Shown here piece after piece: positions 16,991 through 25,749 of a DNA stretch of 64,000 bases. The position numbers and the translations under genes were made by a program. The DNA comes from Streptomyces neyagawaensis (lineage in GTDB: Bacteria > Actinomycetota > Actinomycetes > Streptomycetales > Streptomycetaceae). The stretch covers positions 310,001 to 374,000 of the forward strand of contig NZ_JAMGBG010000011.1 in NCBI RefSeq assembly GCF_023516595.1. Reading direction: 5' to 3'. The notes under the pieces were generated by a model. That model had not been told where the DNA came from. It did no database searches and saw only the letters and a program-made list of their open reading frames with translations. Every line of letters starts with the position of its first letter. Position 1 is the first letter of the stretch.

Positions 16991-18031
16991 ATGACCCCAC
17001 AGAATGCCGCGCCGAGGCGGGCCGACGGACGCCGGCCCGCGTCCATCAAGGACGTGGCGGCCGCGGCCGGTGTCAGTCCGACGACGGTCTCCCATGTGCT
17101 CAGCGGGAACCGGCCGGTCAACGAGCAGACAGCCACCCGGGTCCGCAGTGTGGTGAGCCGCCTCGGGTATGTGCCGGCCTCCCTGGCGCGCGGCCTCCAG
17201 GCAGGTTCCACTTCGGTGATCGGCCTCCTGATCCCCGACATCAGCAACACGTTCTTCGCCGAGCTCGCCAAGGGCGTCGAGGACGCCGCGCATCATCTCG
17301 GCTACGGCGTCATTCTGTGCAACACGGAGTTCGACAGTGACAGGGAGGACCGCTACCTGGGTCTGATCCGCAGCCGCTTCGTCGACGGCGTGGTCTATGC
17401 GGCCGGCTCGCCGCCGTCCCGACAGCGGCTGGACGCCCTGGTGGGCCAGTTCCCCATTGCCCTTGCCGACGAGGAGGTGGAAGGGCTCGGCGCCACCCTC
17501 ATCACGACGGCCGATCACGAGGGTGGGGGACGCCTGGTCGGAGAGCACCTGCGGACACTCGGCCATCGTCGTGCGCTGATGCTGACCGGCCCCAGCGACC
17601 TCAGGAGCAGTGGCGCGCGCGGCTCCGGGTTCAAGGAGGCATTCGAAGGCGAGGTGGTCGAACGAGTCGGCGACTTCAAGGAAGAATCCGGGTACCGCCT
17701 GATGAAGGAAGCTCTCGCGACCGGCCGCCTCGAACAGACAGCTGTGTTCGCCGGTAATGACCTGATGGCCATCGGGGCCCTCGCCGCACTCCGCGAGGCA
17801 GGCCTGTCCGTGCCGCAGGACGTGTCGCTGGCGGGTTTCGACGACATCAGGGCAGCCTCGCTGGTCTTCCCACCCCTGACGACTGTGCATCAACCCGCGT
17901 ACGACGTGGGACACACCGCGACCACACAGCTTCTCCAGTACGTCGCACGGCACCAGGTACCGCCCTCGGCCAGGCACACTCTGCCTGTCCAACTGAAAGT
18001 CAGGGAAAGCACGGCGCCGCCCGCCTCCTGA
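16991..18031 (+). CDS. LacI family transcriptional regulator, copy 1
   Basis: 346 residues from the ATG at 16991 (GGGTGGGCGG upstream). The LacI DNA-binding head is [20 protein letters not shown] followed by [13 protein letters not shown], with the hinge helix VPASLARGLQ. The periplasmic-binding-protein-like effector domain carries [11 protein letters not shown] and [20 protein letters not shown]. It is very similar along its whole length to the second LacI at 23017, including the recognition helix, so both should bind the same CAAAACGTTTTG operator. It probably represses the nucleoside genes to its right. A hairpin terminator follows. Confidence 0.93.
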   Translation: MTPQNAAPRRADGRRPASIKDVAAAAGVSPTTVSHVLSGNRPVNEQTATRVRSVVSRLGYVPASLARGLQAGSTSVIGLLIPDISNTFFAELAKGVEDAAHHLGYGVILCNTEFDSDREDRYLGLIRSRFVDGVVYAAGSPPSRQRLDALVGQFPIALADEEVEGLGATLITTADHEGGGRLVGEHLRTLGHRRALMLTGPSDLRSSGARGSGFKEAFEGEVVERVGDFKEESGYRLMKEALATGRLEQTAVFAGNDLMAIGALAALREAGLSVPQDVSLAGFDDIRAASLVFPPLTTVHQPAYDVGHTATTQLLQYVARHQVPPSARHTLPVQLKVRESTAPPAS

Positions 18032-18050
18032 CGCGTTCGGACGCGCAGCC

Positions 18051-18078
18051 GCAGGGCGGGCCGCTCGGCCCGCCCTGC
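18051..18078 (+). terminator. Hairpin terminator after lacI copy 1
   Basis: A perfect 12-bp stem GCAGGGCGGGCC/GGCCCGCCCTGC with a 4-base loop, 20 bases past the stop. No long T run follows, as is usual in actinomycetes. It also lies beyond the end of the opposing nucleotidase gene. Confidence 0.7.
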
Positions 18079-18161
18079 TCAGGTCCTTCACCGGTCCGCC
18101 TGGCGCCGCCGTCGCCCAGGCCCACGGCCCATGAAGCCCTGACGACAACTCCGGCGTGCTG

Positions 18162-21149
18162 TCACGGGAGTTCGGTGACGCGGTCGGTCCCGGGAGGGGT
18201 GACCGGGCTGCTGGCCGTGAGGTACTCGGTCAGGGCCGCGATGTCGTCACCGCCGCCGATGGTGTTCTTGCCCTGGGCGAAGGTGGTGAAGCCGTCCCCG
18301 CCCGCCGCGAGGAAGGTGTTGGCGGCCACCCGGTACGTGGTGTCCGGCTTCAGGGTCTCACCGTTGAGCTTGATCGACGCCGGGTCGATGCGGTCGCCGA
18401 CCGGGCCGCCGCGGGAGTAGGAGTAGGTCAGGCCCCTGGAGACTCCGAGGATGAGCGTGGGCGCCCGGGTGCCGGAGTTGTTGAACTGCTCCTCCAGGAT
18501 CTTCTCGATCTGCGCTCCGGTCAGGTCCACGGTCACCAGGGACCCGGAGAAGGGCTGCACGGCGAACGCCTCGGCGTAGGTGATCTCACCGGATGCCTCG
18601 CCGCCCGTCGAGGTGGCGTACACCAGGTCCGCCCTGACCCCGCCCGGGTTCATCAGCGCGATCTGGGCCCCGCCCTTGTCGGCGGCCGAGGTAGCCGCGA
18701 GCTGGGCGTCGGCGACCAGGTTCGCCAGGTCGGACTCGGCGTCGCGGGTCTCGGAGCGGGTGATGTCGGAGGTGATGCTGCCGACGACCCGGTTGGCCAG
18801 TGGCGCGGAGAGAGCCTTCCACTTGGCGATGACCTCGGTCTGGTCGGCGTCCTTGGTGCCGGTGCGAGTGACGAGGTGGTTCATCGCTGCCACCCGGTCG
18901 CGTACGACGTCGCCGGTACGGCGGTCGACGGTCAGCCGGGTCTCGGTGACCACCCGGCCGAAGGAGGAGGCCGAGGTGACCATGCGCGGCTTGCCCGCCG
19001 GGTCGGGCAGCGAGCAGATGTACGGCTGGTGGGTGTGGCCGGTGACCACGGCGTCGATCGCCGGGTCCAGGTTCTTCGCGATGTCGACGATCGGCCCGGA
19101 GATCCCGTCGCACTGGCCGTAGCTGCCGGCCTGGATGCCGCCCTCGTGCAGCAGGACCACGATCGCCTCGACACCCTGCCCGCGCAGCTTCCTCGCGGCC
19201 GCGTTGGCGGTCTGGACCTCGTCCAGGAAGCGCACGGACTTGATGCCCGACTGGCCGGTGGCCTCGGGGGTCCCCTCCAGGGTCATGCCGATGAAGCCGA
19301 TCTTGACCCCGTCGACCTTCTTGGTCCAGGTGGGGGCGAGGAGTGGTTCACCGGTGGTGCGGTCGACGACGTTGGCGGCGAGCCAGGGGAACGCGGCACC
19401 GTCGTACGGCTCGTCCTTGATGTAGCAGCCGTCCTCCGGGTGGCAGCCGCCGTGCTGCATGCGCAGCAGTTCCTCGGTGCCCTCGTCGAACTCGTGGTTG
19501 CCGACACTGGTGGCGTCCAGGTGCAGCTTCTCCATGGACTCGACGGTCGGTTCGTCGTGGAACAGTCCGGAGAGGAAGGGGCTGGCGCCGATGACATCGC
19601 CCGCGGCCACGGTGAGCGAGCCCTCGGTGCCCTCACGGAGCTGGTTCAGCCTGCCGGCGAGGTACTCGACGCCACCGACCGTGGTGGACTTCGGGTCCAG
19701 CTTGGAGCCGAGGTTGGCGTCCCGCCCGGTGGGAGGTTCCAGGTTGCCGTGGAAGTCGTTGAAGGACAGCAGCTGGACGTCGACGGTCCGTGCGGGCTTC
19801 GGCGCGGTGGGGAAGTCGTGGGTGTACGACGTCCAGAGCTTGATGTCCTTGCCGTCCGTGCGGCCGTTGCCGTCGAGGTCACCGGCCGGGCCGGCGCCGT
19901 GAAGGGCCGCCAGGTCCTTGCCGTTCACGGCGTTGTCGCCGTTGACGTCCGGGGTGTGGGCGGCGAGCAGCCCGGGGCGGACGGAGAGCAGGTGGAACTT
20001 GGTGACGCTGCCGTTGAAGCCGAAGTTGTCGTCGGCGACGAGGACGAGGGAGCGGGAGCCGTCGGGCAGGGTCGGGCCCCAGGTGATGCCCTCGACGTTG
20101 TCGGCGTCGGTACCGGTGGTGGTGAAGTCGTACAGCAGCTTCTTCGCCATCGGCTTGTCCGAGCCGGACAGTTCGTCCTCGCCGCCGACATCGGTGGCAC
20201 CGATGGTGCTCGTCCAGTACAGGCGGATGGAGAAGCCGACTCCGGAGGCGAAGGACCGCTCGACGGTGATGTAGTCGGTCTCGTTGATCGCGAGGATCTC
20301 GGAGACGCCCCGGTCCGCGGAGTAGGTGCCGACGGGAGCGGGCAGCGGTGCGGTGGGCGCGTCGGAGATCGGGTCGACCTCGTAGACGTGCTCGGCCTCG
20401 ACGGCTCCGGTTTCACGGTCCGTCACCAGCAGCCGGGACGGGCTCTTGGCCGTCAGACCTGCCGCTGGGCCGTCCTGGACGAGGGCGTTCTCCGCGACGG
20501 TGACGGCCTTGCTGCCGTCCGGGGAGAGGGTCAGACCTTCCAGGGCCTGGTTGTTGCGGACGCCCGAAATGAGCGTTCCGGAGGCGGACTTCACCGGCGC
20601 GTACGCCGTGGGCAGCGGCAGTTCACGTTCATAGCCGCCGGAGGTGCTCGCCTCGCGGACGAAGGCGGGCTGTCCGGACGAGGAGGCACCCTCGCTGGTC
20701 CACAGCAGGCTCTTGCCGCCCGGTGTCCAGCGGATCGCCTCGGGGTCGACCTGCTTGGCCGCGAAGGGGTCACCGGTGGTGTCGTCCAGCACCGTGAGGC
20801 CGTCGAGGTCGGGCTCGTCGTGCGCGAACTCGGTCCCGTCCAGCGGCAGTCGCAGGGTGTAGAAGCGGGCCTTGCCGTTCTCCGAGCGGTCGTCGCTGAG
20901 GGCGACGTACGTGTCGGACTTGCTGTCGTAGTCGATGCCGGACAACCCCCCGAAGGGCATACCGAACTCGCTCGTCCCGGCCGGCACGGTCAGGGTGTCC
21001 AGCAACCGTATGCCGTGCTGCTCGACGGCATCGGTACCACCGGGCTCCGCGGCGAACCCGCCGGCGACGGCCACCCCGCCGAGGAGCAGGGCTGCGGTGG
21101 AACCGGCCACGAGCGTGCGTCTACGACGCGTTCGAAGTCTGTGTCGCAT
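18162..21149 (-). CDS. Secreted fusion: phytase-like esterase propeller + dockerin-like EF hands + 5'-nucleotidase
   Basis: 995 residues with a signal peptide (RRRRTLVAGSTAALLLGGVAVAG). Residues about 45-390 match the esterase-like-activity-of-phytase propeller (GGLSGIDYDSKSDTYVALSDD, DNVEGITWGP). About 395-445 carry two calcium loops (DVNGDNAVNGKDL, DLDGNGRTDGKDI). Residues 455-990 are a 5'-nucleotidase/2',3'-cyclic phosphodiesterase: LLSFNDFHGNLEP, GDVIGASPFLS, SVGNHEFDEG, TGHTHQPYIC, and the C-terminal domain with PFSGSLVTVDLTGAQI. It probably releases nucleosides and phosphate from external nucleotides for the neighbouring importer. A LacI-type promoter/operator lies upstream near 21400. 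Confidence 0.9.
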   Translation of the reverse strand: MRHRLRTRRRRTLVAGSTAALLLGGVAVAGGFAAEPGGTDAVEQHGIRLLDTLTVPAGTSEFGMPFGGLSGIDYDSKSDTYVALSDDRSENGKARFYTLRLPLDGTEFAHDEPDLDGLTVLDDTTGDPFAAKQVDPEAIRWTPGGKSLLWTSEGASSSGQPAFVREASTSGGYERELPLPTAYAPVKSASGTLISGVRNNQALEGLTLSPDGSKAVTVAENALVQDGPAAGLTAKSPSRLLVTDRETGAVEAEHVYEVDPISDAPTAPLPAPVGTYSADRGVSEILAINETDYITVERSFASGVGFSIRLYWTSTIGATDVGGEDELSGSDKPMAKKLLYDFTTTGTDADNVEGITWGPTLPDGSRSLVLVADDNFGFNGSVTKFHLLSVRPGLLAAHTPDVNGDNAVNGKDLAALHGAGPAGDLDGNGRTDGKDIKLWTSYTHDFPTAPKPARTVDVQLLSFNDFHGNLEPPTGRDANLGSKLDPKSTTVGGVEYLAGRLNQLREGTEGSLTVAAGDVIGASPFLSGLFHDEPTVESMEKLHLDATSVGNHEFDEGTEELLRMQHGGCHPEDGCYIKDEPYDGAAFPWLAANVVDRTTGEPLLAPTWTKKVDGVKIGFIGMTLEGTPEATGQSGIKSVRFLDEVQTANAAARKLRGQGVEAIVVLLHEGGIQAGSYGQCDGISGPIVDIAKNLDPAIDAVVTGHTHQPYICSLPDPAGKPRMVTSASSFGRVVTETRLTVDRRTGDVVRDRVAAMNHLVTRTGTKDADQTEVIAKWKALSAPLANRVVGSITSDITRSETRDAESDLANLVADAQLAATSAADKGGAQIALMNPGGVRADLVYATSTGGEASGEITYAEAFAVQPFSGSLVTVDLTGAQIEKILEEQFNNSGTRAPTLILGVSRGLTYSYSRGGPVGDRIDPASIKLNGETLKPDTTYRVAANTFLAAGGDGFTTFAQGKNTIGGGDDIAALTEYLTASSPVTPPGTDRVTELP

Positions 21150-21396
21150 GGCGATCCTTCCACTCTGTCCGAGAGGTGGTCGTGCGGGGGTGACGTGCCG
21201 AGACAGGCAAGGGCGGGCCCAGCCCTCGGCGGTTGACCGGGGCGGACTGTGTCGGCTGGGGTGTGGGTGGGCCGCTCAGCGGCCCGACGGAACGGGCGCC
21301 GGAGCGAGACGGCGGGTACGCCGTCGGCCGGGCGGGCCGTACCGGTCGGCCGTTCGGCTCGGGTCCGGCGCGGACGCCCGCTCGTTCCTGGCGCAC

Positions 21397-21425
21397 AAGC
21401 TAGGTATCCAAAGCCCTTTGCACAA
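21397..21425 (-). promoter_or_regulatory. Promoter/operator of the nucleotidase gene
   Basis: Minus-strand TTGTGC (21420-21425), 17-base spacer, TAGCTT (21397-21402). The spacer holds a partial operator (CAAAGGGCTTTG read on the minus strand) at the same offset as in the amidohydrolase promoter. It predicts a leader of about 240 bases before the ATG at 21149. Confidence 0.65.
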
Positions 21426-21626
21426 CCGCCGATCCGCGGACATCCATCGGCTCGGCGGCAGTTCGCCATGCGTGCCCGCACCACCGGCGTCGAGGTGCCC
21501 GGGAGCGCATCCCCCTGGCCGCGGGCTCGTCCTCGTCCTGGGCGGCGGGTTTCCCGCTGCCCTCCTGATCAGCATGGTCGCCGTCACGCCGCAGCAGTGT
21601 CGTCCGAAATGGGCAGTAAAAGGCAG

Positions 21627-21655
21627 TTGTGCAAAACGTTTTGCATGCCTAGTTT
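21627..21655 (+). promoter_or_regulatory. Promoter with embedded LacI operator, amidohydrolase operon, leaderless
   Basis: TTGTGC (21627-21632), 17-base spacer, TAGTTT (21650-21655). TGCAAAACGTTTTGCA (21630-21645) is a perfect 16-bp dyad lying across the -35 element and spacer. The expected start of transcription falls at or next to the ATG at 21663, and no Shine-Dalgarno is present, so the mRNA is probably leaderless. Confidence 0.78.
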
Positions 21656-21662
21656 GTGCTCC

Positions 21663-23027
21663 ATGAGCGTGAGAGCAGCCGCCCTGCCGGGTGGCCTTGT
21701 GGTGTCCGGGTGCGATGTGCTGCGCGTTCCGGCGGAGGGCGAGTGCGAGGTCCTCCGGTCGCACGACATCGTCGTGGTGGACGGGCGTATCCAGGAGGTA
21801 CGGCCGACCGGCGGCCTGCATTCGGGCGACGCCGCCGAGGTGATCGACGGGCGGGGCCTGCTCGCGGTACCGGGCCTGGTCAACGCGCACACGCACAGCC
21901 CGATGGTGCTGATGCGGGGCGCCGCCGAGGACGTGACGGTGGAAGGCTGGTTCAACGACCGCGTCTGGCCGATGGAGAGCAACCTCACCCCCGCCGACGT
22001 CCACGTCGGCGCGCTGCTGGCCTGTGCCGAGATGATCCGCGCCGGGGTCACCACCTTCGCCGACCACTACTTCTTCCCCGAGCGGATCGCGGAGGCGGTC
22101 GCCGAGACCGGCCTGCGGGCCGACATCGCGCCCACCTACTTCAGCAGCCGCGGCCAGGCGGCCCTGGACACCACCGTGCGGTTCGCGGAGACCTGGCACG
22201 GAGCCGCCGAGGGCAGGGTCACCGTCTCGCTCGGGCCGCACGCCCCGTACACCGTCGACGACACGGACCTGAGGGCCCTCGCCGGACACGCCCGGCGACT
22301 CGGGCTACGTCTGCACATCCACGCCGCCGAACACCTGGAGCAGACCGAGTCCAGCCTCGCGCGGCGCGGCGCCACACCGATCCGGGTACTGCACGAGACC
22401 GGGGTCCTGGACGCGGGCGCCCTCATCGCCCATGGCTGCGGCATCGTCGAACAGGACCTGCCGCTGCTGGCCCGGCATGCCGAACGGACCGCCGTGGCCT
22501 GCTGTCCCAAGGTGTACCTCAAGCACGCGCTGTCCCCGCTCACCCCGGTGCGGGGCCTGCTCGACGCCGGAGTCACGGTCGCGGTCGGCACCGACGGGGC
22601 CGCCGGACACAACACGCTCGACGTGTGGGAGGCGCTGCGGCTGGTCGCCCTCACCCAGAAGCAGGCGGTGCGGGACGCCACCTGGATGACGGTCTCCGAC
22701 ACCCTGCGCCTGGCGACACGCGGCGGGGCCCGTGCCCTCGGTCTACAGGACCGGATCGGGGCGCTGGAGCCGGGCATGCGCGCCGACATCGTGCTCACCG
22801 ATCTCTCGGGCTCGCACTGCCGTCCTCTGCACGACCCGCGCGCCGCGCTCGTCTACAGCGCCCGCGCGAGCGATGTACGCACGGTCGTGGTCGACGGCCG
22901 GGTTCTCATGCGTGACGGACACCTGCTGACCGTGGACGAGCCCGAGGTGCTGGCGGAGGCCGATTCCCGGGTGGCGCGGATCCTCGACACCTCCCACGGA
23001 AGGGTGGTGCAGCACTATGACCCGTGA
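21663..23027 (+). CDS. Amidohydrolase family nucleoside-type deaminase
   Basis: 454 residues from the ATG at 21663; the open frame continues upstream through the promoter and is not coding. Metal ligands fit the TrzN/SAH-deaminase branch: NAHTHSP (H76, H78), HIHAAEH (H220), AHGCGI (H257) and GTDGAAGHN (D311). The C-terminal GLQDRIGALEPGMRADIVL strand completes the composite beta domain. Such enzymes deaminate adenosine, methylthioadenosine, S-adenosylhomocysteine or guanine-like bases. Being beside a nucleoside phosphorylase and importer, a purine nucleoside substrate is likely. It overlaps the next gene by 11 bases. Confidence 0.88.
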   Translation: MSVRAAALPGGLVVSGCDVLRVPAEGECEVLRSHDIVVVDGRIQEVRPTGGLHSGDAAEVIDGRGLLAVPGLVNAHTHSPMVLMRGAAEDVTVEGWFNDRVWPMESNLTPADVHVGALLACAEMIRAGVTTFADHYFFPERIAEAVAETGLRADIAPTYFSSRGQAALDTTVRFAETWHGAAEGRVTVSLGPHAPYTVDDTDLRALAGHARRLGLRLHIHAAEHLEQTESSLARRGATPIRVLHETGVLDAGALIAHGCGIVEQDLPLLARHAERTAVACCPKVYLKHALSPLTPVRGLLDAGVTVAVGTDGAAGHNTLDVWEALRLVALTQKQAVRDATWMTVSDTLRLATRGGARALGLQDRIGALEPGMRADIVLTDLSGSHCRPLHDPRAALVYSARASDVRTVVVDGRVLMRDGHLLTVDEPEVLAEADSRVARILDTSHGRVVQHYDP

Positions 23028-24069
23028 GTCGCACGGGCAGCACAGAGCCGACGATCGGCCGGCGGTGCGCAGGCCCGCCTCCATCAAGGACGTGGCCGCC
23101 GCCGCGGGGGTCAGCCCCACCACCGTCTCCCATGTCCTCAGCGGCAACCGGCCGGTCAACGAACAGACCGCCGCCCGTGTCCGCAGCGTCGTCAACCGGC
23201 TCGGCTACGTCCCGGCCTCGCTGGCCCGCAGCCTCCAGGCCGGCTCCACCTCCGTCATCGGCCTGCTCATCCCCGACATCAGCAACGCCTTCTTCGCCGA
23301 GCTGGCCAAGGGCGCCGAGGACGCCGCCCACGACCTGGGGTACGGGCTGATCCTGTGCAACACCGAGTTCGACGCCGAGCGCGAGGACAGCTACCTCGGC
23401 TTGATCCGCAGCCGGTTCGTCGACGGCATGGTGTACGCCTCGGGGTCCTCGCCCTCGCGCCGGCGGCTGGAGGCCCTGATGGGCAAGTTCCCCATCGCGC
23501 TCGCCGACGAGGAGGTCGACGGCCTCGAACGTGCCCTCATCGCCACCGCCGACCATGAGGCGGGCGGGCGGCTGGTCGGCGAGCATCTGCGGGAGCTCGG
23601 CCACCGCCGGGTGCTGATGCTGACCGGTCCGCGCGCGCTGCGCAGCGGTGTCGCACGCGCCGCCGGCTTCGTGCGGGCCTTCCGTGGTCACGTCGTCGAA
23701 CGCGTCGGCGACTTCAAGGAGGCTTCCGGCTATCGCCTGGTGGCCAAACTGCTCGAGGAGGGCGGCCTGGACTGCACGGCCGTCTTCGCGGCCAACGACC
23801 TGATGGCCTTCGGTGCCCTCGCCGCCCTCACCGAAGCCGGACTCTCGGTTCCCGGGGACGTCTCCGTGGTCGGTTTCGACGACATCCGAGCCGCCTCCCA
23901 GATCAACCCGCCCCTGACCACCGTCCATCAGCCGGCCTACGACGTGGGCCGCACCGCCACCGCGCAGCTCCTCCAGTACGTCTCCCGGGGCGAGGTCCCG
24001 CCCGCCTCCCGTCACACCCTCCCCGTCACCCTCAAGGTGCGCGGCAGCACGGCGCCCGCCGCCGGCTGA
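23017..24069 (+). CDS. LacI family transcriptional regulator, copy 2
   Basis: 350 residues starting inside the end of the amidohydrolase gene (11-base overlap). The head [20 protein letters not shown], the hinge [10 protein letters not shown] and the effector domain with [28 protein letters not shown] segments and [20 protein letters not shown] are nearly those of copy 1 at 16991. Differences cluster in the effector domain and tail. As a member of the operon it would be autoregulated by the operator at 21630. It probably senses a purine nucleoside or base. Confidence 0.93.
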   Translation: MTRESHGQHRADDRPAVRRPASIKDVAAAAGVSPTTVSHVLSGNRPVNEQTAARVRSVVNRLGYVPASLARSLQAGSTSVIGLLIPDISNAFFAELAKGAEDAAHDLGYGLILCNTEFDAEREDSYLGLIRSRFVDGMVYASGSSPSRRRLEALMGKFPIALADEEVDGLERALIATADHEAGGRLVGEHLRELGHRRVLMLTGPRALRSGVARAAGFVRAFRGHVVERVGDFKEASGYRLVAKLLEEGGLDCTAVFAANDLMAFGALAALTEAGLSVPGDVSVVGFDDIRAASQINPPLTTVHQPAYDVGRTATAQLLQYVSRGEVPPASRHTLPVTLKVRGSTAPAAG

Positions 24070-24147
24070 TCCCTCCCGCCCGTGCCGCAGGACCCGGTGT
24101 CGCACCACCCCTGTGCCCAAATCCCCCTTACGAAAGGCGATGTCACC

Positions 24148-24897
24148 ATGCCCAGAGTCCTCGTCGTCGGCGAGTCCTGGTTCACGTACACGGTCCATCA
24201 GAAAGGCTTCGACGCCTTCCACACCGCGGAGTACACCGAGGGTGGCGACGTCTTCCTCGAGGCGCTGCGCTCGCGCGGGCACGAGGTGACGTACGTCCCC
24301 GCGCACGAGATAGCCACCCGGGTCCCGGACTCCGAGGACGGCTTCGACGCGTACGACGTCGTGGTCATCAGCGATGTCGGAGCCAACAGCTTCCAGTTGC
24401 CGCCGCAGACCTTCGGTCGGTCCATCCCGAGTCCCGACCGTTCCGAGCTGATCCGGGCCTTCGTGGAGCAGGGCGGCGGGGTGCTGATGATCGGCGGTTA
24501 TCTGACCTTCAGCGGCATCGACGCCCGCGCACGCTGGGGGCGTACACCACTGGCCGACGCCCTGCCGGTGGTGATGGTCGACCGGGACGACCGGGTGGAG
24601 CTCCCGGCCGGGGCCGTGGCCGAAGTGGTGGCCGATCACGCCGTCGTACGAGGGCTGGGGCGGCTCTGGCCCTCGCTGCTCGGACTCAACGAGGTCACCG
24701 TACGGCCGGAGGCGTCCCTGCTGGCCGAGTGCGCCGGGCATCCGCTGCTCGTCGTCGGTGGGCACGGCGCGGGCAGGTCGGCGGCGTTCACCTCCGATGT
24801 CGCGCCGCACTGGGCCCCGCCGCCGTTCCTGGAATGGGAGGGCTATGCCGAGCTGTGGGACCGGCTCGTGCGCTGGCTCGCCGGAGCGGAGCTGTGA
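24148..24897 (+). CDS. PF07090-type glutamine amidotransferase-like protein
   Basis: 249 residues from the ATG at 24148 (GAAAGGCG upstream; the longer frame from 24082 is not family-like). VLVVGESWFTYTVHQKGFDA at the start, then DVVVISDVGANSFQL, EQGGGVLMIGGYLTFSGID and TSDVAPHW are the pattern of the putative glutamine amidotransferase family PF07090, which has a class I GATase-like fold. The canonical nucleophile Cys is not obvious, since GGYLTF replaces the usual G-x-C-x-G elbow, so it may bind a ligand rather than hydrolyse glutamine. It shares an ATG/TGA overlap with the phosphorylase gene. Its role in nucleoside use is unknown. Confidence 0.78.
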   Translation: MPRVLVVGESWFTYTVHQKGFDAFHTAEYTEGGDVFLEALRSRGHEVTYVPAHEIATRVPDSEDGFDAYDVVVISDVGANSFQLPPQTFGRSIPSPDRSELIRAFVEQGGGVLMIGGYLTFSGIDARARWGRTPLADALPVVMVDRDDRVELPAGAVAEVVADHAVVRGLGRLWPSLLGLNEVTVRPEASLLAECAGHPLLVVGGHGAGRSAAFTSDVAPHWAPPPFLEWEGYAELWDRLVRWLAGAEL

Positions 24898-25628
24898 TGC
24901 CCGCCCACGGCACACCGCATATCGCCGCCGCGCCCGGCGACTTCGCCCCCCTCGTGCTGATGCCGGGCGACCCGCGCCGTGCGCGCCGGATCGCCGAGAC
25001 GTTCCTGGAGGGCGCCCGGCTCGTCACCGAGGTGCGCGGAATCCTCGGCTACACCGGCACCCACCGGGGCGAGCCCATGTCGGTCCTCGCCTCCGGCATG
25101 GGCATCCCGTCGGTGTCGATCTACGCGACCGAACTGCTGCGCCACTACGGGGTGCACAGGATCGCCCGGGTCGGTACGGCGGGAGCGATCCCGGCGGGGG
25201 TGGCGCTGCGGGACGTGGTGATCGCCTCCGCCGCGCACACCGACTCGCAGGTCGGTCGGCTGCCCGACTGCGGCGTCACACTCTCCCTGACCCCGTCCCA
25301 TCGGCTGCTGGGCGCCGCCGTTCGGGCCGCGGAACAGGAGCGGCCGGACGACGGGGGAGCCGTGCGCATCGGACCGGTGTTCAGCACCGACCACTTCTAC
25401 CTGGACAGGCCCGCCGTCTTCAACACGCTGGAACGCAGGGGCACCCTCGCTGTGGAGATGGAGGCCGCGGGGCTCTACGCCGTCGCCGCCAACGAGGGCG
25501 GGGAGGCACTCGCCGTTCTGACCGCGACGGACCACCTCCGCACCGGTGAGCAGCTCACCGCCGCCGAACGGGAGACGTGCTTCGCACGGGCCGTGCGCAT
25601 AGCGGCCGACGCCCTGCTCGCCGACTGA
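24897..25628 (+). CDS. DeoD-type purine-nucleoside phosphorylase family
   Basis: 243 residues; the ATG at 24897 overlaps the TGA of the preceding gene. Motifs: the MPGDPRRARRIAETFL phosphate loop, GYTGTHRGEPMSVLASGMGI, RVGTAGAI, AVEMEAAGLYAVAAN (ribose/base-binding Glu) and TATDHLRTGE with the Asp expected to protonate the purine. This is the trimeric/hexameric NP-I family, so phosphorolysis of a nucleoside to base and ribose-1-phosphate is expected. Asp in TDHL favours purines over uridine. It is the last gene before the importer promoter. Confidence 0.88.
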   Translation: MPAHGTPHIAAAPGDFAPLVLMPGDPRRARRIAETFLEGARLVTEVRGILGYTGTHRGEPMSVLASGMGIPSVSIYATELLRHYGVHRIARVGTAGAIPAGVALRDVVIASAAHTDSQVGRLPDCGVTLSLTPSHRLLGAAVRAAEQERPDDGGAVRIGPVFSTDHFYLDRPAVFNTLERRGTLAVEMEAAGLYAVAANEGGEALAVLTATDHLRTGEQLTAAERETCFARAVRIAADALLAD

Positions 25629-25665
25629 ATTTCTTGCTCCAGATATCAAACAGAAACAGGACATC

Positions 25666-25695
25666 GTAGCCAAAACGTTTTGCACTTCTTAGTGT
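25666..25695 (+). promoter_or_regulatory. Promoter/operator of the nucleoside ABC importer operon
   Basis: CAAAACGTTTTG (25671-25682), extended to CAAAACGTTTTGCA, lies upstream of TAGTGT (25690-25695). The -35 (GTAGCC, 18-base spacer) is weak. The layout copies the amidohydrolase promoter. AGGAG at 25738-25742 is the ribosome site for the ATG at 25750. Confidence 0.7.
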
Positions 25696-25749
25696 TCAAC
25701 GTAATCACTCACACCCCGAACCGGCCCACACATGATCAGGAGAAAGCAG

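Noticed and set aside
18156..21236. A 1026-codon open frame on the plus strand opposite the nucleotidase gene
   Set aside because: Gly/Val/Asp/Arg-rich antisense shadow produced by GC-rich codons; the minus-strand frame has clear domains and a signal peptide.
25666..25749. An ATG at 25732 as the start of the BMP lipoprotein
   Set aside because: No Shine-Dalgarno before it, while AGGAG is correctly placed for 25750.
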